From the NCBI RefSeq assembly GCF_007558725.1, contig NZ_VLPL01000007.1, positions 1-64,000 of the forward strand: a DNA stretch of 64,000 nt. Direction: 5' to 3'. Source of the DNA: Fluviicola chungangensis. GTDB taxonomy: Bacteria; Bacteroidota; Bacteroidia; Flavobacteriales_D; Crocinitomicaceae. Below the pieces are notes generated by a model. The model made no database searches, was not told the origin of the DNA, and was given only the letters and a program-made list of their open reading frames with translations. This document shows positions 44,827 through 53,715 of the stretch, one piece after another; the stretch's first letter is position 1; every line of letters begins with the position of its first letter. The translations under genes were made by a program, and so were the position numbers.

Positions 44827-45639
44827 ATGGAAACAGATAACATCCGCACGGAAATAGAACACGAAATCTTAAAAGCACAAAAAGGACATCGTCGCGGAAA
44901 AATTGCAGGTGGATTAGCCATTGTTTTCTTTGGAGTAGTTTACTTATTGAAACAACTGGGATACCACATTCCTTCTTACTTACTTAGCTGGCAGATGATC
45001 CTCATTGTCATCGGGATCGTGGTGCTGATCAAACACAAGTTCAGTAAATTTCACGGTTACCTGATGATCATCGTCGGTAAATTCTTTCTTTGGGCGGAAT
45101 GGTACCCGAAATTGATCAATGTCAAAATCATTCTCCCGATTGTAATCATTTTGGTGGGGCTTGCCATTGTCTTCTTTTCGAATAAAAAATTCGGAAAACA
45201 CCACAGAAGAAAACAGCGTTTTTCCCGTGAAAACTGGAAGGAAATTCACGAAGCACAACAACGTGGTTTCAGCTATTATAAGTACAATGAAGATGATTTC
45301 ATCGACAGTGTCAGCTTTTTCGGAGGGATTACAAAAACGATCGTCAGCAAGACTTTTAAAGGAGCAGACATTGTTTCTTTCTTCGGCGGAACAGACATCA
45401 ACCTTTCGCAAGCCGATTTCCAGGGCCGCATCGTCATTGACGTAACCAACATATTCGGAGGCACCACCTTAACGATCCCAAACAATTGGGAAGTTATTTC
45501 GGAGGTAGCCAGCATTTTTGGAGCATTTGAGGACAAGCGCCCACAATACCAGCGAGAAGCCGGTGAAGAAAGTAAAGTGATTATTCTTAGAGGGACCTGC
45601 ATGTTCGGGGGAATTGAAGTAAACAGTTTCAGTAAATAA
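44827..45639 (+). CDS. LiaF-like membrane protein
   Basis: 270 residues. An acidic/basic cytosolic N-terminus, then four hydrophobic segments (residues ~25-115) as in LiaF transmembrane domains, then a soluble part with repeated FFGG/FGG turns (DSVSFFGGITKTIVSKTFKG, ADIVSFFGGTDINLSQADF, DVTNIFGGTTLTIPNNWEV, FGGIEVNSFSK) forming the beta-helix-like LiaF C-terminal domain. In Firmicutes LiaF tunes a cell-wall-stress two-component system. Here it heads an operon with a LytS-like kinase and a LytTR regulator, so an analogous role is likely. Confidence 0.85.
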   Translation: METDNIRTEIEHEILKAQKGHRRGKIAGGLAIVFFGVVYLLKQLGYHIPSYLLSWQMILIVIGIVVLIKHKFSKFHGYLMIIVGKFFLWAEWYPKLINVKIILPIVIILVGLAIVFFSNKKFGKHHRRKQRFSRENWKEIHEAQQRGFSYYKYNEDDFIDSVSFFGGITKTIVSKTFKGADIVSFFGGTDINLSQADFQGRIVIDVTNIFGGTTLTIPNNWEVISEVASIFGAFEDKRPQYQREAGEESKVIILRGTCMFGGIEVNSFSK

Positions 45640-45645
45640 CACGGA

Positions 45646-46671
45646 ATGTTTTTAAAGACAAGTACAAGAGTGCAATTGCTTTTCATCGTTTGGACGGTGA
45701 TTGCAAGTCTTGTATTTTTCTGTGTCCTTTTAATCAATCACTATCCGATAGATATTGTATGGAAGGATACTCTTTTTTCCGGACTCCTGATCTCCGTCAT
45801 TTCACAGATCATTTATTTCATCCAAACGTATTATCACGCGAAAAGACCAGTTAATTTTTCCAACTTCGGTTTAGTTTTGGTTTTAACCGCATTTTACCAG
45901 CTATCCATTAACAGTGCATTTCAACTGGTCTTGGGTGATGAACGGTGGAGAGAATACATTCTTCCCTTTGAAGGCGCCCGGGCCTTCATCGTATTTTTTA
46001 TCCTCATTTCGGTGAGTTTGTATTGGTGGATCAATAAGAATCAGCAGATCCAGTCACAGGTCCAGCAGCAACTGATTGAACAGGAACGCGCATTGACAAA
46101 GGCTGAACTAGACAATATCCATCAGCAATTACAACCACATTTTTTATTCAACAGTTTGAATTCCATCGGTGCATTGACTGAGATAAATCCAAAAGAAGCT
46201 AACCGGATGATTCTCCTGTTAAGTGACTTTTTGAGAGGAACGCTGCGCAAAGACATCCAAACCCTCATCCCTATTGCAGAAGAAATCGAACAGGTAAAAC
46301 GCTACCTGGAAATTGAAAAAATCCGTTTCGGACACCGTTTAAAAACGGAATTCGACATCGATGAAGGCTGTATGAAAACCCTTGTTCCTCCACTTTTGCT
46401 GCAACCGGTTATTGAGAACGCAATCAAATTCGGTCTATACGGATCAACAGACGAAGTAACAATCTATGTGGGCGTACAACTCCAGGAAAATGGCTTGTTG
46501 ATCGAAGTAAGAAATCCGTTTGATTCGGATTTTACACAGTATAAGACCGGAAAAGGTTTCGGATTGACAAGTATTAAACGCAGATTGATGCTGCTTTTTA
46601 ATCAATACGACCTGTTAACCACAGAAAAAAAAGATAAACTATTCATTACCAAAATCTTAATCCCGAAATGA
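45646..46671 (+). CDS. LytS-type sensor histidine kinase
   Basis: 341 residues. Four or more membrane helices in the first ~130 residues, then a coiled linker and the His_kinase box with the phospho-histidine in QLQPHFLFNSLNSIGALTEI, followed by an HATPase region (PPLLLQPVIENAIKFGLYG, GKGFGLTSIKRRL). There is no separate periplasmic sensor domain, so it may sense membrane or envelope state through the helices or through the LiaF-like partner. It starts 6 bp after that gene and overlaps the response-regulator start by 4 bp. Confidence 0.92.
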   Translation: MFLKTSTRVQLLFIVWTVIASLVFFCVLLINHYPIDIVWKDTLFSGLLISVISQIIYFIQTYYHAKRPVNFSNFGLVLVLTAFYQLSINSAFQLVLGDERWREYILPFEGARAFIVFFILISVSLYWWINKNQQIQSQVQQQLIEQERALTKAELDNIHQQLQPHFLFNSLNSIGALTEINPKEANRMILLLSDFLRGTLRKDIQTLIPIAEEIEQVKRYLEIEKIRFGHRLKTEFDIDEGCMKTLVPPLLLQPVIENAIKFGLYGSTDEVTIYVGVQLQENGLLIEVRNPFDSDFTQYKTGKGFGLTSIKRRLMLLFNQYDLLTTEKKDKLFITKILIPK

Positions 46672-47393
46672 TTAAAGCATTTATTGTAGACGACGAACCT
46701 TTAGCCAGAGAGGTTGTTAAAAAACATTTACAAAAGTATTCGGACATTGTCCTGGCAGGAGAAGCAAACGATGGGTTTGAAGCATTGAAACTCATTCCCG
46801 AAGTGAAACCCGACTTGTTGTTTTTGGATATTCAAATGCCCAAAATCAATGGTTTCGAATTATTGGAATTACTGACTGAAAATCCATCCGTGATTTTCAC
46901 GACTGCTTTTGACGAATTTGCCTTAAAGGCATTCGAAGTCAATGCATTGGACTATTTACTAAAACCTTTTTCAGAAGAACGCTTTGATTCCGCAGTCAAT
47001 AAAAAAAGGAATTCCGAATTACAGAACGATCAGAAAAAAGATATTCCACTTCAAATCATCCATGAACAAAACCGGATTGTTGTGAAAGACGGAACAGAAA
47101 TCAAAATCATTCCGATCAATGAAGTCGATTACATAGAGGCCTATGACGACTATGTAAAGATCTATCAGGGAAAAAAATACATCCTGAAAAAACAAACAAT
47201 GAATCATTTTGAACAAGTCCTTCCAAAAGATCAGTTTATTCGCATTCATCGTTCCTACATTTTAAATGTCAATCAATTGACCAAAATTGAATCTTACGAA
47301 AAAAACAGCTATGTTGCCATTTTAAAGAGCGGAACAAGCATCCCGATCTCCCGTTCTTCCTACAGTGATTTGAAGTCCCGGTTAGGTTTGTAA
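46668..47393 (+). CDS. LytTR-family response regulator
   Basis: 241 residues. A receiver domain with the acidic pocket (FIVDDEPLAREVVKKHL), phospho-acceptor aspartate in DLLFLDIQMPKINGFELL and DYLLKPF, followed by a LytTR DNA-binding domain (INEVDYIEAYDDYVKIY, FIRIHRSYILNVNQLTKIES). It pairs with the LytS-type kinase overlapping upstream. It is the last intact gene of the operon; a T9SS remnant begins 12 bp after its stop. Confidence 0.94.
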   Translation: MIKAFIVDDEPLAREVVKKHLQKYSDIVLAGEANDGFEALKLIPEVKPDLLFLDIQMPKINGFELLELLTENPSVIFTTAFDEFALKAFEVNALDYLLKPFSEERFDSAVNKKRNSELQNDQKKDIPLQIIHEQNRIVVKDGTEIKIIPINEVDYIEAYDDYVKIYQGKKYILKKQTMNHFEQVLPKDQFIRIHRSYILNVNQLTKIESYEKNSYVAILKSGTSIPISRSSYSDLKSRLGL

Positions 47394-47398
47394 TAAGT

Positions 47399-48392
47399 TA
47401 GTTTTGTGTGTTTTTTTGGTCTAATTACCGTTACAGTAACAGATAACAACGGCTGCCAGGGAACAAGCCCTTCCGTGAATGTTACTTCCGTTGCCCAAAT
47501 TGTAACCAATTCCACTGTTTCGATTTGCCAGGGACAGAGTGCCGTTATTCACGGCATTTCCCAATCAACTGCAGGAGTTTACAGTCAGACTTTCCAGTCA
47601 TCCGGAGGTTGCGACAGTATTTCAAATGTGACATTGGTTGTAAATCCGGGTCCCAATCCGGTTATTACAGGAAATCTTTGGTATTGTGAAGGAAATCAAG
47701 CTACACTTGATGCAGGAGGTCCGTATGCAAGTTACTTCTGGAGTATCGGCGGGAATCAGCAAACGATCCAAACAACCAGTTCGGCTCCTATTACAGTCAC
47801 TGTAACTGATGCAAATGGTTGTTCAGCGACCAGTGCGGCGGTGAATCTGATCGCTCCTCCGCTCGCAGTTGTTGATGCTACCCCTTCAACAGGAACTGCA
47901 CCATTGGCAGTAAACTTAACGAACGGAAGTCAGAATGCGACTGTCTATCATTGGTATTTCGGAAACGGAACGGATTTGACAACAGCGAGTATTAACAGTC
48001 AATCCCAGACATATGACAGTACCGGACAGTACACCGTCATACTAGTTGCTTCATCCCAATTTGGTTGTTCTGATACCGCTTATGTCACCATTGTGGTGGT
48101 GGAACCGAACCAACCAATGATTATTGATTTCCCGAATATTTTCACACCGAACGGCGATCACAACAACGATTTCTTTGAATTTGCAAGTTCTAATGTAGCC
48201 TCACTAGAAGTGATTGTGACCAATCGTTGGGGGAATTTAATGTTCAAATCCACGGATATCCATTTTCAATGGGACGGTACCATGCCGAATGGAGAACAAG
48301 CTTCTGAGGGAGTTTACTTTTACCAGTATAAAGTAACCGGCATACTTGGTGAGTACCTGGAAGGACAAAAATTCGTGCATTTGGTCAAATAA
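47399..48392 (+). pseudogene. 5'-truncated T9SS type B cargo protein (gliding-motility-type C-terminus)
   Basis: The open part (47406-48392, 328 codons) has no signal peptide and begins in the middle of a beta-sandwich repeat (LITVTVTDNNGCQGTSPSVN). It continues with similar SICQGQSAVIHGI and YCEGNQATLDAGGPY modules, a PKD-like domain (TPSTGTAPLAVNLTNGSQNA, YHWYFGNG), and ends with an intact type B sorting domain (FPNIFTPNGDHNNDFFEFAS, VYFYQYKVTGILGE). The only possible start is a GTG at 47406 overlapping a TAGTTTTG promoter box (47399-47406). Best read as the 3' remnant of a large secreted adhesin-like gene that lost its signal peptide by deletion. If expressed, it could not reach the T9SS. 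Confidence 0.75.
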
Positions 48393-48420
48393 TAATTCAT
48401 TCCAATAGATCAAAATAAAA

Positions 48421-48448
48421 GTAGGGGCGGATAATTATCTGCCCCTAT
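48421..48448. terminator. Palindromic terminator (AATT-centred) after the T9SS remnant
   Basis: GTAGGGGCGGATAATTATCT then GCCCCTAT pairs along its length with two G-T wobbles and is followed by TTTTTT. It is related to the ATTAAT-centred palindromes at 9581, 38441 and 39293. Confidence 0.8.
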
Positions 48449-48582
48449 TTTTTGGTTTCTAAAAAGGTTTGTAAACTCAATTTTGATTAAAAAATAATCA
48501 AAAATATTATCCGTTAAAACACTAATAAAACTGGGTATTTTTGAAAAAAGATTATTTTTTAATCAATTTTTATTCAAAAAAA

Positions 48583-48614
48583 TTTGGCAGATCGAAATAA
48601 ATTTTTTATCTTTG
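48583..48614 (+). promoter_or_regulatory. Strong promoter for the paralogue-cluster operon
   Basis: TTTG (48583-48586) and TATCTTTG (48607-48614) with a 20-bp spacer are an excellent match to the Bacteroidota consensus. Upstream is a very A/T-rich run (48480-48580) with repeated ATTATTTTTTAATCAA-like stretches, which could act as an UP-like or DNA-bending region. The leader before the GTG at 48685 is about 65 nt. Confidence 0.75.
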
Positions 48615-48684
48615 TAAGGTAGCAAGTTCAGAAAAGGACTTATTGCACAAACAACCTTAATTATTAACCATTATAAATCGAATC

Positions 48685-49743
48685 GTGAAACGAATTATCA
48701 TCCTTTCCGTTGGTACGGCGACTCCAAAAGTTATCAAAGCAATTTCCGAAGCTTTTGAAATCAACCAGGAGTTATTATTCAAAATTCTTTACAATGCGCC
48801 TGCTGTCTTTTTGGACAATGCAGAAGAAGCGCTGGCAGAAAAAGCATCTACTATTTTAACAGAACTCGGGCTGGAAGTTTTGATACAAAGTACAGATGAA
48901 GAAGTACCTCTGCCTACAGAATCCCTGGATCTTTCCGTACACATCAATGATCCGGTGAAACTAAGCACCGTTAACAAACAGCTGTCTGAATTTCTGGGCT
49001 GCAATGAAAGTGAATCTCTGCAACTTTTGCTCAATGAACCAAGTGTGGTTTTGGGCGGAGTATCTATGGCCACCGCAGAGAGCTTGCAAAAACGCATAGA
49101 TGCTGAAGTGATTGCAAGTAACCCGAAGATGGATTTGTACACCATTGAATTCACCGCAGAATCAGAAAGCGACCGCTTAAAGTTAATTAACCTCATCGCA
49201 AACCAGGAAATCACCATTCCTAAAGGAGAAACAAAATGGGTTCGCAACTTAACCTACGAACAAATGAACCAGTTTCTCACACGCCACCGATCAAAGCATG
49301 AGGTTAAGATCTACAATCAGAGTTATGCCAGGTTTCGTATTCTCCTGGAGAACTTTGACCTGACGAACACTTCCCAAACCGAATTTTTGGTAAACGAAAT
49401 CGGCATGCCGGTGGAAGTGCTCGCAGAAATCCACACCAATCTACCTGTTTTACTGGATGAATCTGTCAACTACGGAATACTTCAGGAAAAATTAGCCTGG
49501 TATAAACAGGCCGGTTTAACCTGTTCCGAAGAACAGATCCCATTCGGAAAGTACGTCATCTCAGTAAGTAACATTACCGATTCTGGAAAAGCACGGGAAA
49601 TCCTGAGCAAATTTTACAAAGATGTCAATTTAGACAAACTCACTGATGTCTGGAAAGCCCCAATGCCCCTCGGTGGTACTGTGAGCAGACTACTTGAAAA
49701 ACAGCTGGAAACTATTGGGTGTGAAATTGAATACGAATACTAA
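48685..49743 (+). CDS. Protein of five tandem L7/L12 C-terminal-like domains
   Basis: 352 residues from GTG at 48685. It divides into about five ~70-residue units with a beta-alpha-alpha-beta-alpha-beta pattern: strand, hydrophobic helix, LLFKILYNAPAVFLDNAEE-type segment, helix, strand. The same order recurs in LQLLLNEPSVVLGGVSMATA, and VLAEIHTNLPVLLDES and LTDVWKAPMPLGGT in later units. This resembles the C-terminal domain of ribosomal protein bL12 (helix, AP-V-L turn, helix, AGL-strand). Unit 3 is the most degenerate. No signal peptide. It heads the operon; a role as a modular binding platform is inference. I know of no named family with this arrangement. Confidence 0.6.
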   Translation: MKRIIILSVGTATPKVIKAISEAFEINQELLFKILYNAPAVFLDNAEEALAEKASTILTELGLEVLIQSTDEEVPLPTESLDLSVHINDPVKLSTVNKQLSEFLGCNESESLQLLLNEPSVVLGGVSMATAESLQKRIDAEVIASNPKMDLYTIEFTAESESDRLKLINLIANQEITIPKGETKWVRNLTYEQMNQFLTRHRSKHEVKIYNQSYARFRILLENFDLTNTSQTEFLVNEIGMPVEVLAEIHTNLPVLLDESVNYGILQEKLAWYKQAGLTCSEEQIPFGKYVISVSNITDSGKAREILSKFYKDVNLDKLTDVWKAPMPLGGTVSRLLEKQLETIGCEIEYEY

Positions 49744-49748
49744 CCACT

Positions 49749-50306
49749 ATGAACGAACACAAACCAAACCTCCATCTCCAAATCGCTGAAAACGGAAAAG
49801 TACTCGCTTTAAGAGGAGATCACAAAGAAGCATTACGCCATTATAAAGAGGCCATGCGCATGTGTCAAACAGCCGATAACTCAGAAGTTTTCCTGCAGCA
49901 TTACAGTTTGTGTGCCATGGAATCCCTGGAAATGATGGAGGCACACGAAGAAATCATCACTTTTTGCGAAAAAAGCATCGATTTCCTGACACCTAAAAAG
50001 GCCGAACGAACAGACGATTGGTTCAGGAAAAACCTCGCATCCCTCTGGGAACGGAAAGGAATCCAGTGCATCTACCTGGATGATAAAGAAGAGGCGATAG
50101 AAGCTTTGGATTCTGCACTCAAGGAGGCAAAAAACTTGTCTATGCCCTTGAGTACGGAATTACTAAACTGGCTTCGAAGAGGCTATGCAATTACTCACCA
50201 AAAAGTGCGTGATTTACAAATCAAACATCACTACTTTACTGTTCGTAAGGAGAATGTCAACGAAAAAATAGCAGTGCAACTGCCGGAAATGATCAATCCG
50301 TTCTAA
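49749..50306 (+). CDS. TPR-like helical protein, 185 aa
   Basis: It begins five bases after the previous stop. Residues ~8-45 (IAENGKVLALRGDHKEALRH, then YKEAMRMC) form a TPR unit, ECSL-type helices follow, and a second repeat (IQCIYLDDKEEAIEALDSAL) lies near residues 115-140. It ends with a basic, aromatic tail. No signal peptide. It probably binds a partner protein of the cluster; which one cannot be told. The cluster's structured intergenic RNA follows directly. Confidence 0.65.
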   Translation: MNEHKPNLHLQIAENGKVLALRGDHKEALRHYKEAMRMCQTADNSEVFLQHYSLCAMESLEMMEAHEEIITFCEKSIDFLTPKKAERTDDWFRKNLASLWERKGIQCIYLDDKEEAIEALDSALKEAKNLSMPLSTELLNWLRRGYAITHQKVRDLQIKHHYFTVRKENVNEKIAVQLPEMINPF

Positions 50307-50315
50307 CAACGTTTT

Positions 50316-50438
50316 TTACGAGATACAGGTAGCCTTATTTGTGCGCACAAATAATTATCCGCCTGAAACCCATCACCAAAAATGAACGGGACAAACCGGT
50401 TACACCCTCATTTGACGGATGCTGCCTGTATTTCGTAA
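50316..50438 (+). ncRNA. Structured intergenic leader (18-bp outer stem)
   Basis: TTACGAGATACAGGTAGC (50316-50333) pairs with GCTGCCTGTATTTCGTAA (50421-50438) over all 18 positions if two G-U wobbles are allowed. Inside are a perfect palindrome TTTGTGCGCACAAA (50338-50351) and ATCCG (50358-50362) pairing with CGGAT (50416-50420). It lies 9 bp past the TPR-gene stop and ends 24 bp before the ATG at 50463, so it could be a processing site, an attenuator or a leader element that sets expression of the downstream paralogues. Confidence 0.6.
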
Positions 50439-50462
50439 GAAACATTAAAAAACAATTAATTT

Positions 50463-52307
50463 ATGAGTGATTTAACCAAATTCAGTGAAGGAGCTTCCAT
50501 TCTGCAGCAGGTTGATGTCAGCGACATCTTTACAAACCTTGCGATGGGAATTGCGGAAGCTCAACAGAAACTAGATGACAATTCGATAGCACAGGCTATT
50601 AAATTGGCAGAAACTAACATCGACGGTGAATCCTTGTTGTCTTTAGGATTTGCTCCTGTCTTTTACGCATTCCAGTATGCAGACATCAGTGCCAGTATCA
50701 GTTTGAGAATGGGCCTGAAAGAAGCTCTGGAATTCGGATTCGGAATCGATGTCCAATTGGCCAACCAAAAAGGGTACTCTGCTTCTAACCGCGATTTTTT
50801 AAGTTCAAACAGCTATTCCGAAACTTCGGAAGAATACAAATCTGTGAGACAACTAAACTTTCGTGCAAAGGAAAAAAAGGCGATCAAGATCAACAACAAA
50901 TTTGTCAGCCAAAGCGAGTTTCTTGATTCGAAAAGCCGCCTGGAGGATTTCAAACACAAGATCAAGACTGAAGCATCCGTTGACCAGGTCTATGAAGAAA
51001 TCCAGTCCAGAAAACTTACCGAAAACAACAGTCTTGGAGTAGATGTTTGGATGGACGGAGGCTTTGTTCGAATTGAAAAAGGCTTGCATTTCGGAACTAA
51101 TGGAGTTGGAATCTTGAAAATCAAAGATTTTTACACCGCAACTTCTATTGACGTGGACGGAGGTACACCGAACGGCTTTGCTTTGGCAACAGCTTTTTCA
51201 AGTACATTTTTGGAAGATGCCGTTACAGGATCAGGAGGAGCAACCGTTTATGCGATTACAAAAACAGGAAATTTGTATGCAAAGTACGGTCCCAACTGGG
51301 TAGAGGTTTCAAGCAACCTTTATTTCGGATACAACAGTGATGAGATTACTTACGGTAAAAACCTGAAGGACGGACCAAATGATTCGGCTGACCTTCTATA
51401 CACTTATCCGGGGCCAATTGTAGCCAATCCTAATCAAAACCACGATCAGCACCCGTTAATTCACAGAGTGCTTCGTTTGATCCAAAGCCATGATTCAGAT
51501 GCATCGATTACCATTACCGGAATGACAGATCCGAAAGGCGGAAACAATCCGAAGAACAGAAGTTTGGCGAAAAGACGTGCTGAAAAGCTGTGTGGTCATA
51601 TCTTCGGATCTTCAGCTCCAGTCAATGTAGGAATTGGTGCGGTAACCAATGCAGCCGGTGCCAGCGATTTGCTTCTTCGTCAAGCTACAATCGAATTGAA
51701 TGCCGATTACATGATCTTTATTGATGGTAACACGACCAAAGACGCAGCTCCTGAAAAAACAAGCAGTGGACCAAACAAATTTATCTATGCAGATGATAAA
51801 GGTATATCACCTACCAGTACTTTCATTACATTGGATGTTCAGTATGGTGACATTTCCTTAGTTTCAACCAATGCTTCTTTCAGCACAATTTTGAGTGAGG
51901 CTCAGGCACTAATGTCCAACCATTCACACGAAGAAACTGCTGAAGAACTTCACTACTCCCTGGACAACGAAGCAATTGTCAAATTGCATTTGCTTTCCAA
52001 TGCGGCAGAGGAGATTTCCATTGAAGAGAATTCGGAAAGCGGCAGTGAAGGTAGTGAAAACCAAAGTTCTTACCTGTGGGCGAAAACCAAGAAAGAAAGT
52101 GCTGCAACAAGCGAAAGTTCAAGTAACAGTACACAAAGCAAATCATTTGCTTTCGGAGCCAACGTGGATTTCAGAATGTCCCGCCAGTTTGAAATGTCGA
52201 TGGAAGGAAACTCTGCCATGTCAGCACGATTGGTTTCACTTCCTGCACCTGAAAACTTCCTGAACTACCTGAATACCAAATACGGAAGTCAGACTACGGA
52301 AGAATAG
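50463..52307 (+). CDS. Large cluster paralogue with OmpA-like domain inserted, 614 aa
   Basis: Family parts at the ends: an N-terminal helix (VSDIFTNLAMGIAEAQQKLD, residues ~18-37), a strand pair (SLLSLGFAPVFYAFQYADIS, ~59-78), and a C-terminal strand pair (ANVDFRMSRQFEMSMEGNSA, then RLVSLPAPENF, ~565-600). Between them is a ~450-residue insertion containing an OmpA-like domain: SNLYFGYNSDEITYGKN, SITITGMTDPKGGNNPKNRS and LAKRRAEKLCGHIFG. There is no signal peptide or lipobox, so the OmpA-like part may not meet peptidoglycan in the usual way. An S/N/E-rich spacer precedes the last strands. Largest member of the paralogue set and probably a principal structural subunit; function unknown. Confidence 0.6.
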   Translation: MSDLTKFSEGASILQQVDVSDIFTNLAMGIAEAQQKLDDNSIAQAIKLAETNIDGESLLSLGFAPVFYAFQYADISASISLRMGLKEALEFGFGIDVQLANQKGYSASNRDFLSSNSYSETSEEYKSVRQLNFRAKEKKAIKINNKFVSQSEFLDSKSRLEDFKHKIKTEASVDQVYEEIQSRKLTENNSLGVDVWMDGGFVRIEKGLHFGTNGVGILKIKDFYTATSIDVDGGTPNGFALATAFSSTFLEDAVTGSGGATVYAITKTGNLYAKYGPNWVEVSSNLYFGYNSDEITYGKNLKDGPNDSADLLYTYPGPIVANPNQNHDQHPLIHRVLRLIQSHDSDASITITGMTDPKGGNNPKNRSLAKRRAEKLCGHIFGSSAPVNVGIGAVTNAAGASDLLLRQATIELNADYMIFIDGNTTKDAAPEKTSSGPNKFIYADDKGISPTSTFITLDVQYGDISLVSTNASFSTILSEAQALMSNHSHEETAEELHYSLDNEAIVKLHLLSNAAEEISIEENSESGSEGSENQSSYLWAKTKKESAATSESSSNSTQSKSFAFGANVDFRMSRQFEMSMEGNSAMSARLVSLPAPENFLNYLNTKYGSQTTEE

Positions 52308-52332
52308 TATTCACCTATTAAATTCCTAGTAC

Positions 52333-52794
52333 ATGCCAGCAATTGAAACAATAACAAGCACGCTAACGAACTCCCCGCTTTCGTCTATGATCGAAAACAT
52401 GGGACTTTCAATAGCAACAGCGCAAGCGGCGTTAGACAGCAATTCCATCGAAATGCTCAAGAAAATCGCTTCCAGCACCGTGGAAATCGGGGGAAATCAA
52501 ATCAGCCTGTTAAACCTAGGTTTTGTTCCCAGTTTTTACGCTTTTACGGAAGCAAGCTTCGATGCAAAAATGGATTTTGCCATGTCAGAATCGACTGCTT
52601 TCGATGTGAATGGCGTGGTTTCAGTTGAAACACAGGTGGTTTCGACTACCGTCAGTGCAGGTTACGCACGTAAATTTGATCAATCCGCTTCGGCTTCTTC
52701 GAGTATTGCGGCCCGCATGGTTTCACTGCCTCCACCCGAAAACCTCGTTACACTTCTGAAAAATTTAAGCTCAGAAGGAAACACAACAACGTAA
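52333..52794 (+). CDS. Minimal cluster paralogue, 153 aa
   Basis: This is the smallest member and shows the bare family architecture: LSSMIENMGLSIATAQAALD helix (residues ~17-36), SLLNLGFVPSFYAFTEASF (~57-75), a beta region, and VSAGYARKFDQSASASSSIA then RMVSLPPPENLVTLL (~112-147). Comparison with its neighbours defines the three conserved blocks. No signal peptide or membrane segment. It follows the 614-aa gene by 25 bp and shares its closing motif (RLVSLPAPEN / RMVSLPPPEN), so it is closest to that protein. Function unknown. Confidence 0.6.
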   Translation: MPAIETITSTLTNSPLSSMIENMGLSIATAQAALDSNSIEMLKKIASSTVEIGGNQISLLNLGFVPSFYAFTEASFDAKMDFAMSESTAFDVNGVVSVETQVVSTTVSAGYARKFDQSASASSSIAARMVSLPPPENLVTLLKNLSSEGNTTT

Positions 52795-52821
52795 TCTTTT
52801 AATCAACAAAAACAACAAAGT

Positions 52822-53709
52822 ATGTTTGAAAACACCAAACCACGCATTGGTCAGGAACTTCTTGACGTGCCTATGGGCGACATGATTCGCCAAATGGCTT
52901 TTGCAATCGCAGAAGCACAAATTGTTCTGGATCAGAACTCTATCGATGTAGCCGAAATGATGGGCGGTTTAACAACCGTTACGGATGAAGAAGGAAATGT
53001 TACTTTCCACGACAGCCGGGTATATTTCGGAACCGAAGATGTATCAAGAGCCGAGGCTATTGCACGACACAATAGCACAGTAAACATCCAGCAAAAAGCT
53101 GAAATCAGAACATTGTTGGATACAGGCTACTCACCAGCAATGGTTTCTGTTCCAGTAGGCGGTTTCACTCCTGGATCCACGAAACTTTTAACAACTGAAT
53201 ACATTGATTTCCAAGGATTTTATTATGTAGGTAACGGAACCGGAGCTCTTGATGCCCCAGCAAGCCAGGTATCTTATGGAGATTTGAAAATTGCTTCAAC
53301 AAATACAACAACAGATTCTACGACTATCTTAAAACTTCCACGCAGAATTTCCATGTTGGAATGTGGTTTCACCCCGACATTCTATCAATTTGTTGATACG
53401 ATCATTGAAGTGAAAATTTCCATCCGCTATACGCAGGAAGGATCTACCAACAGCGCTGTAAATAACAATTTACGATCAAGTGCGGCACGAATTGGCTTTG
53501 GATTAGGAAGAATCAAATTCGGACGATCCGTTCAAACCACACAGGTGAACGCCAGCTATGCTCAGAAGTACAGCTACTCTGCTGAAGGATCGAGTTTGCT
53601 TCGCACCAAATTGGTACCGATTCCTGCCCCTGCAGTTCTGGAACAGCGTATCCAGCGATTGATGGAGGAAGAGTTTAACAACACAACGCCACCGCAAACG
53701 CCGGCATAA
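52822..53709 (+). CDS. Cluster paralogue, 295 aa
   Basis: The family helix is VPMGDMIRQMAFAIAEAQIV followed by LDQNSID (residues ~12-38). An ~130-residue insertion rich in beta (FHDSRVYFGTEDVSRAEAIA, TTEYIDFQGFYYVGNGTG) is followed by MLECGFTPTFYQFVDTIIEV (~182-201) and the closing strands VNASYAQKYSYSAEGSSLLR, TKLVPIPAPAVLEQRI. No signal peptide. Its terminal strands are nearly the same as those of the next gene (182 aa), marking a recent duplication pair. Confidence 0.6.
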   Translation: MFENTKPRIGQELLDVPMGDMIRQMAFAIAEAQIVLDQNSIDVAEMMGGLTTVTDEEGNVTFHDSRVYFGTEDVSRAEAIARHNSTVNIQQKAEIRTLLDTGYSPAMVSVPVGGFTPGSTKLLTTEYIDFQGFYYVGNGTGALDAPASQVSYGDLKIASTNTTTDSTTILKLPRRISMLECGFTPTFYQFVDTIIEVKISIRYTQEGSTNSAVNNNLRSSAARIGFGLGRIKFGRSVQTTQVNASYAQKYSYSAEGSSLLRTKLVPIPAPAVLEQRIQRLMEEEFNNTTPPQTPA

Positions 53710-53715
53710 TTAACC

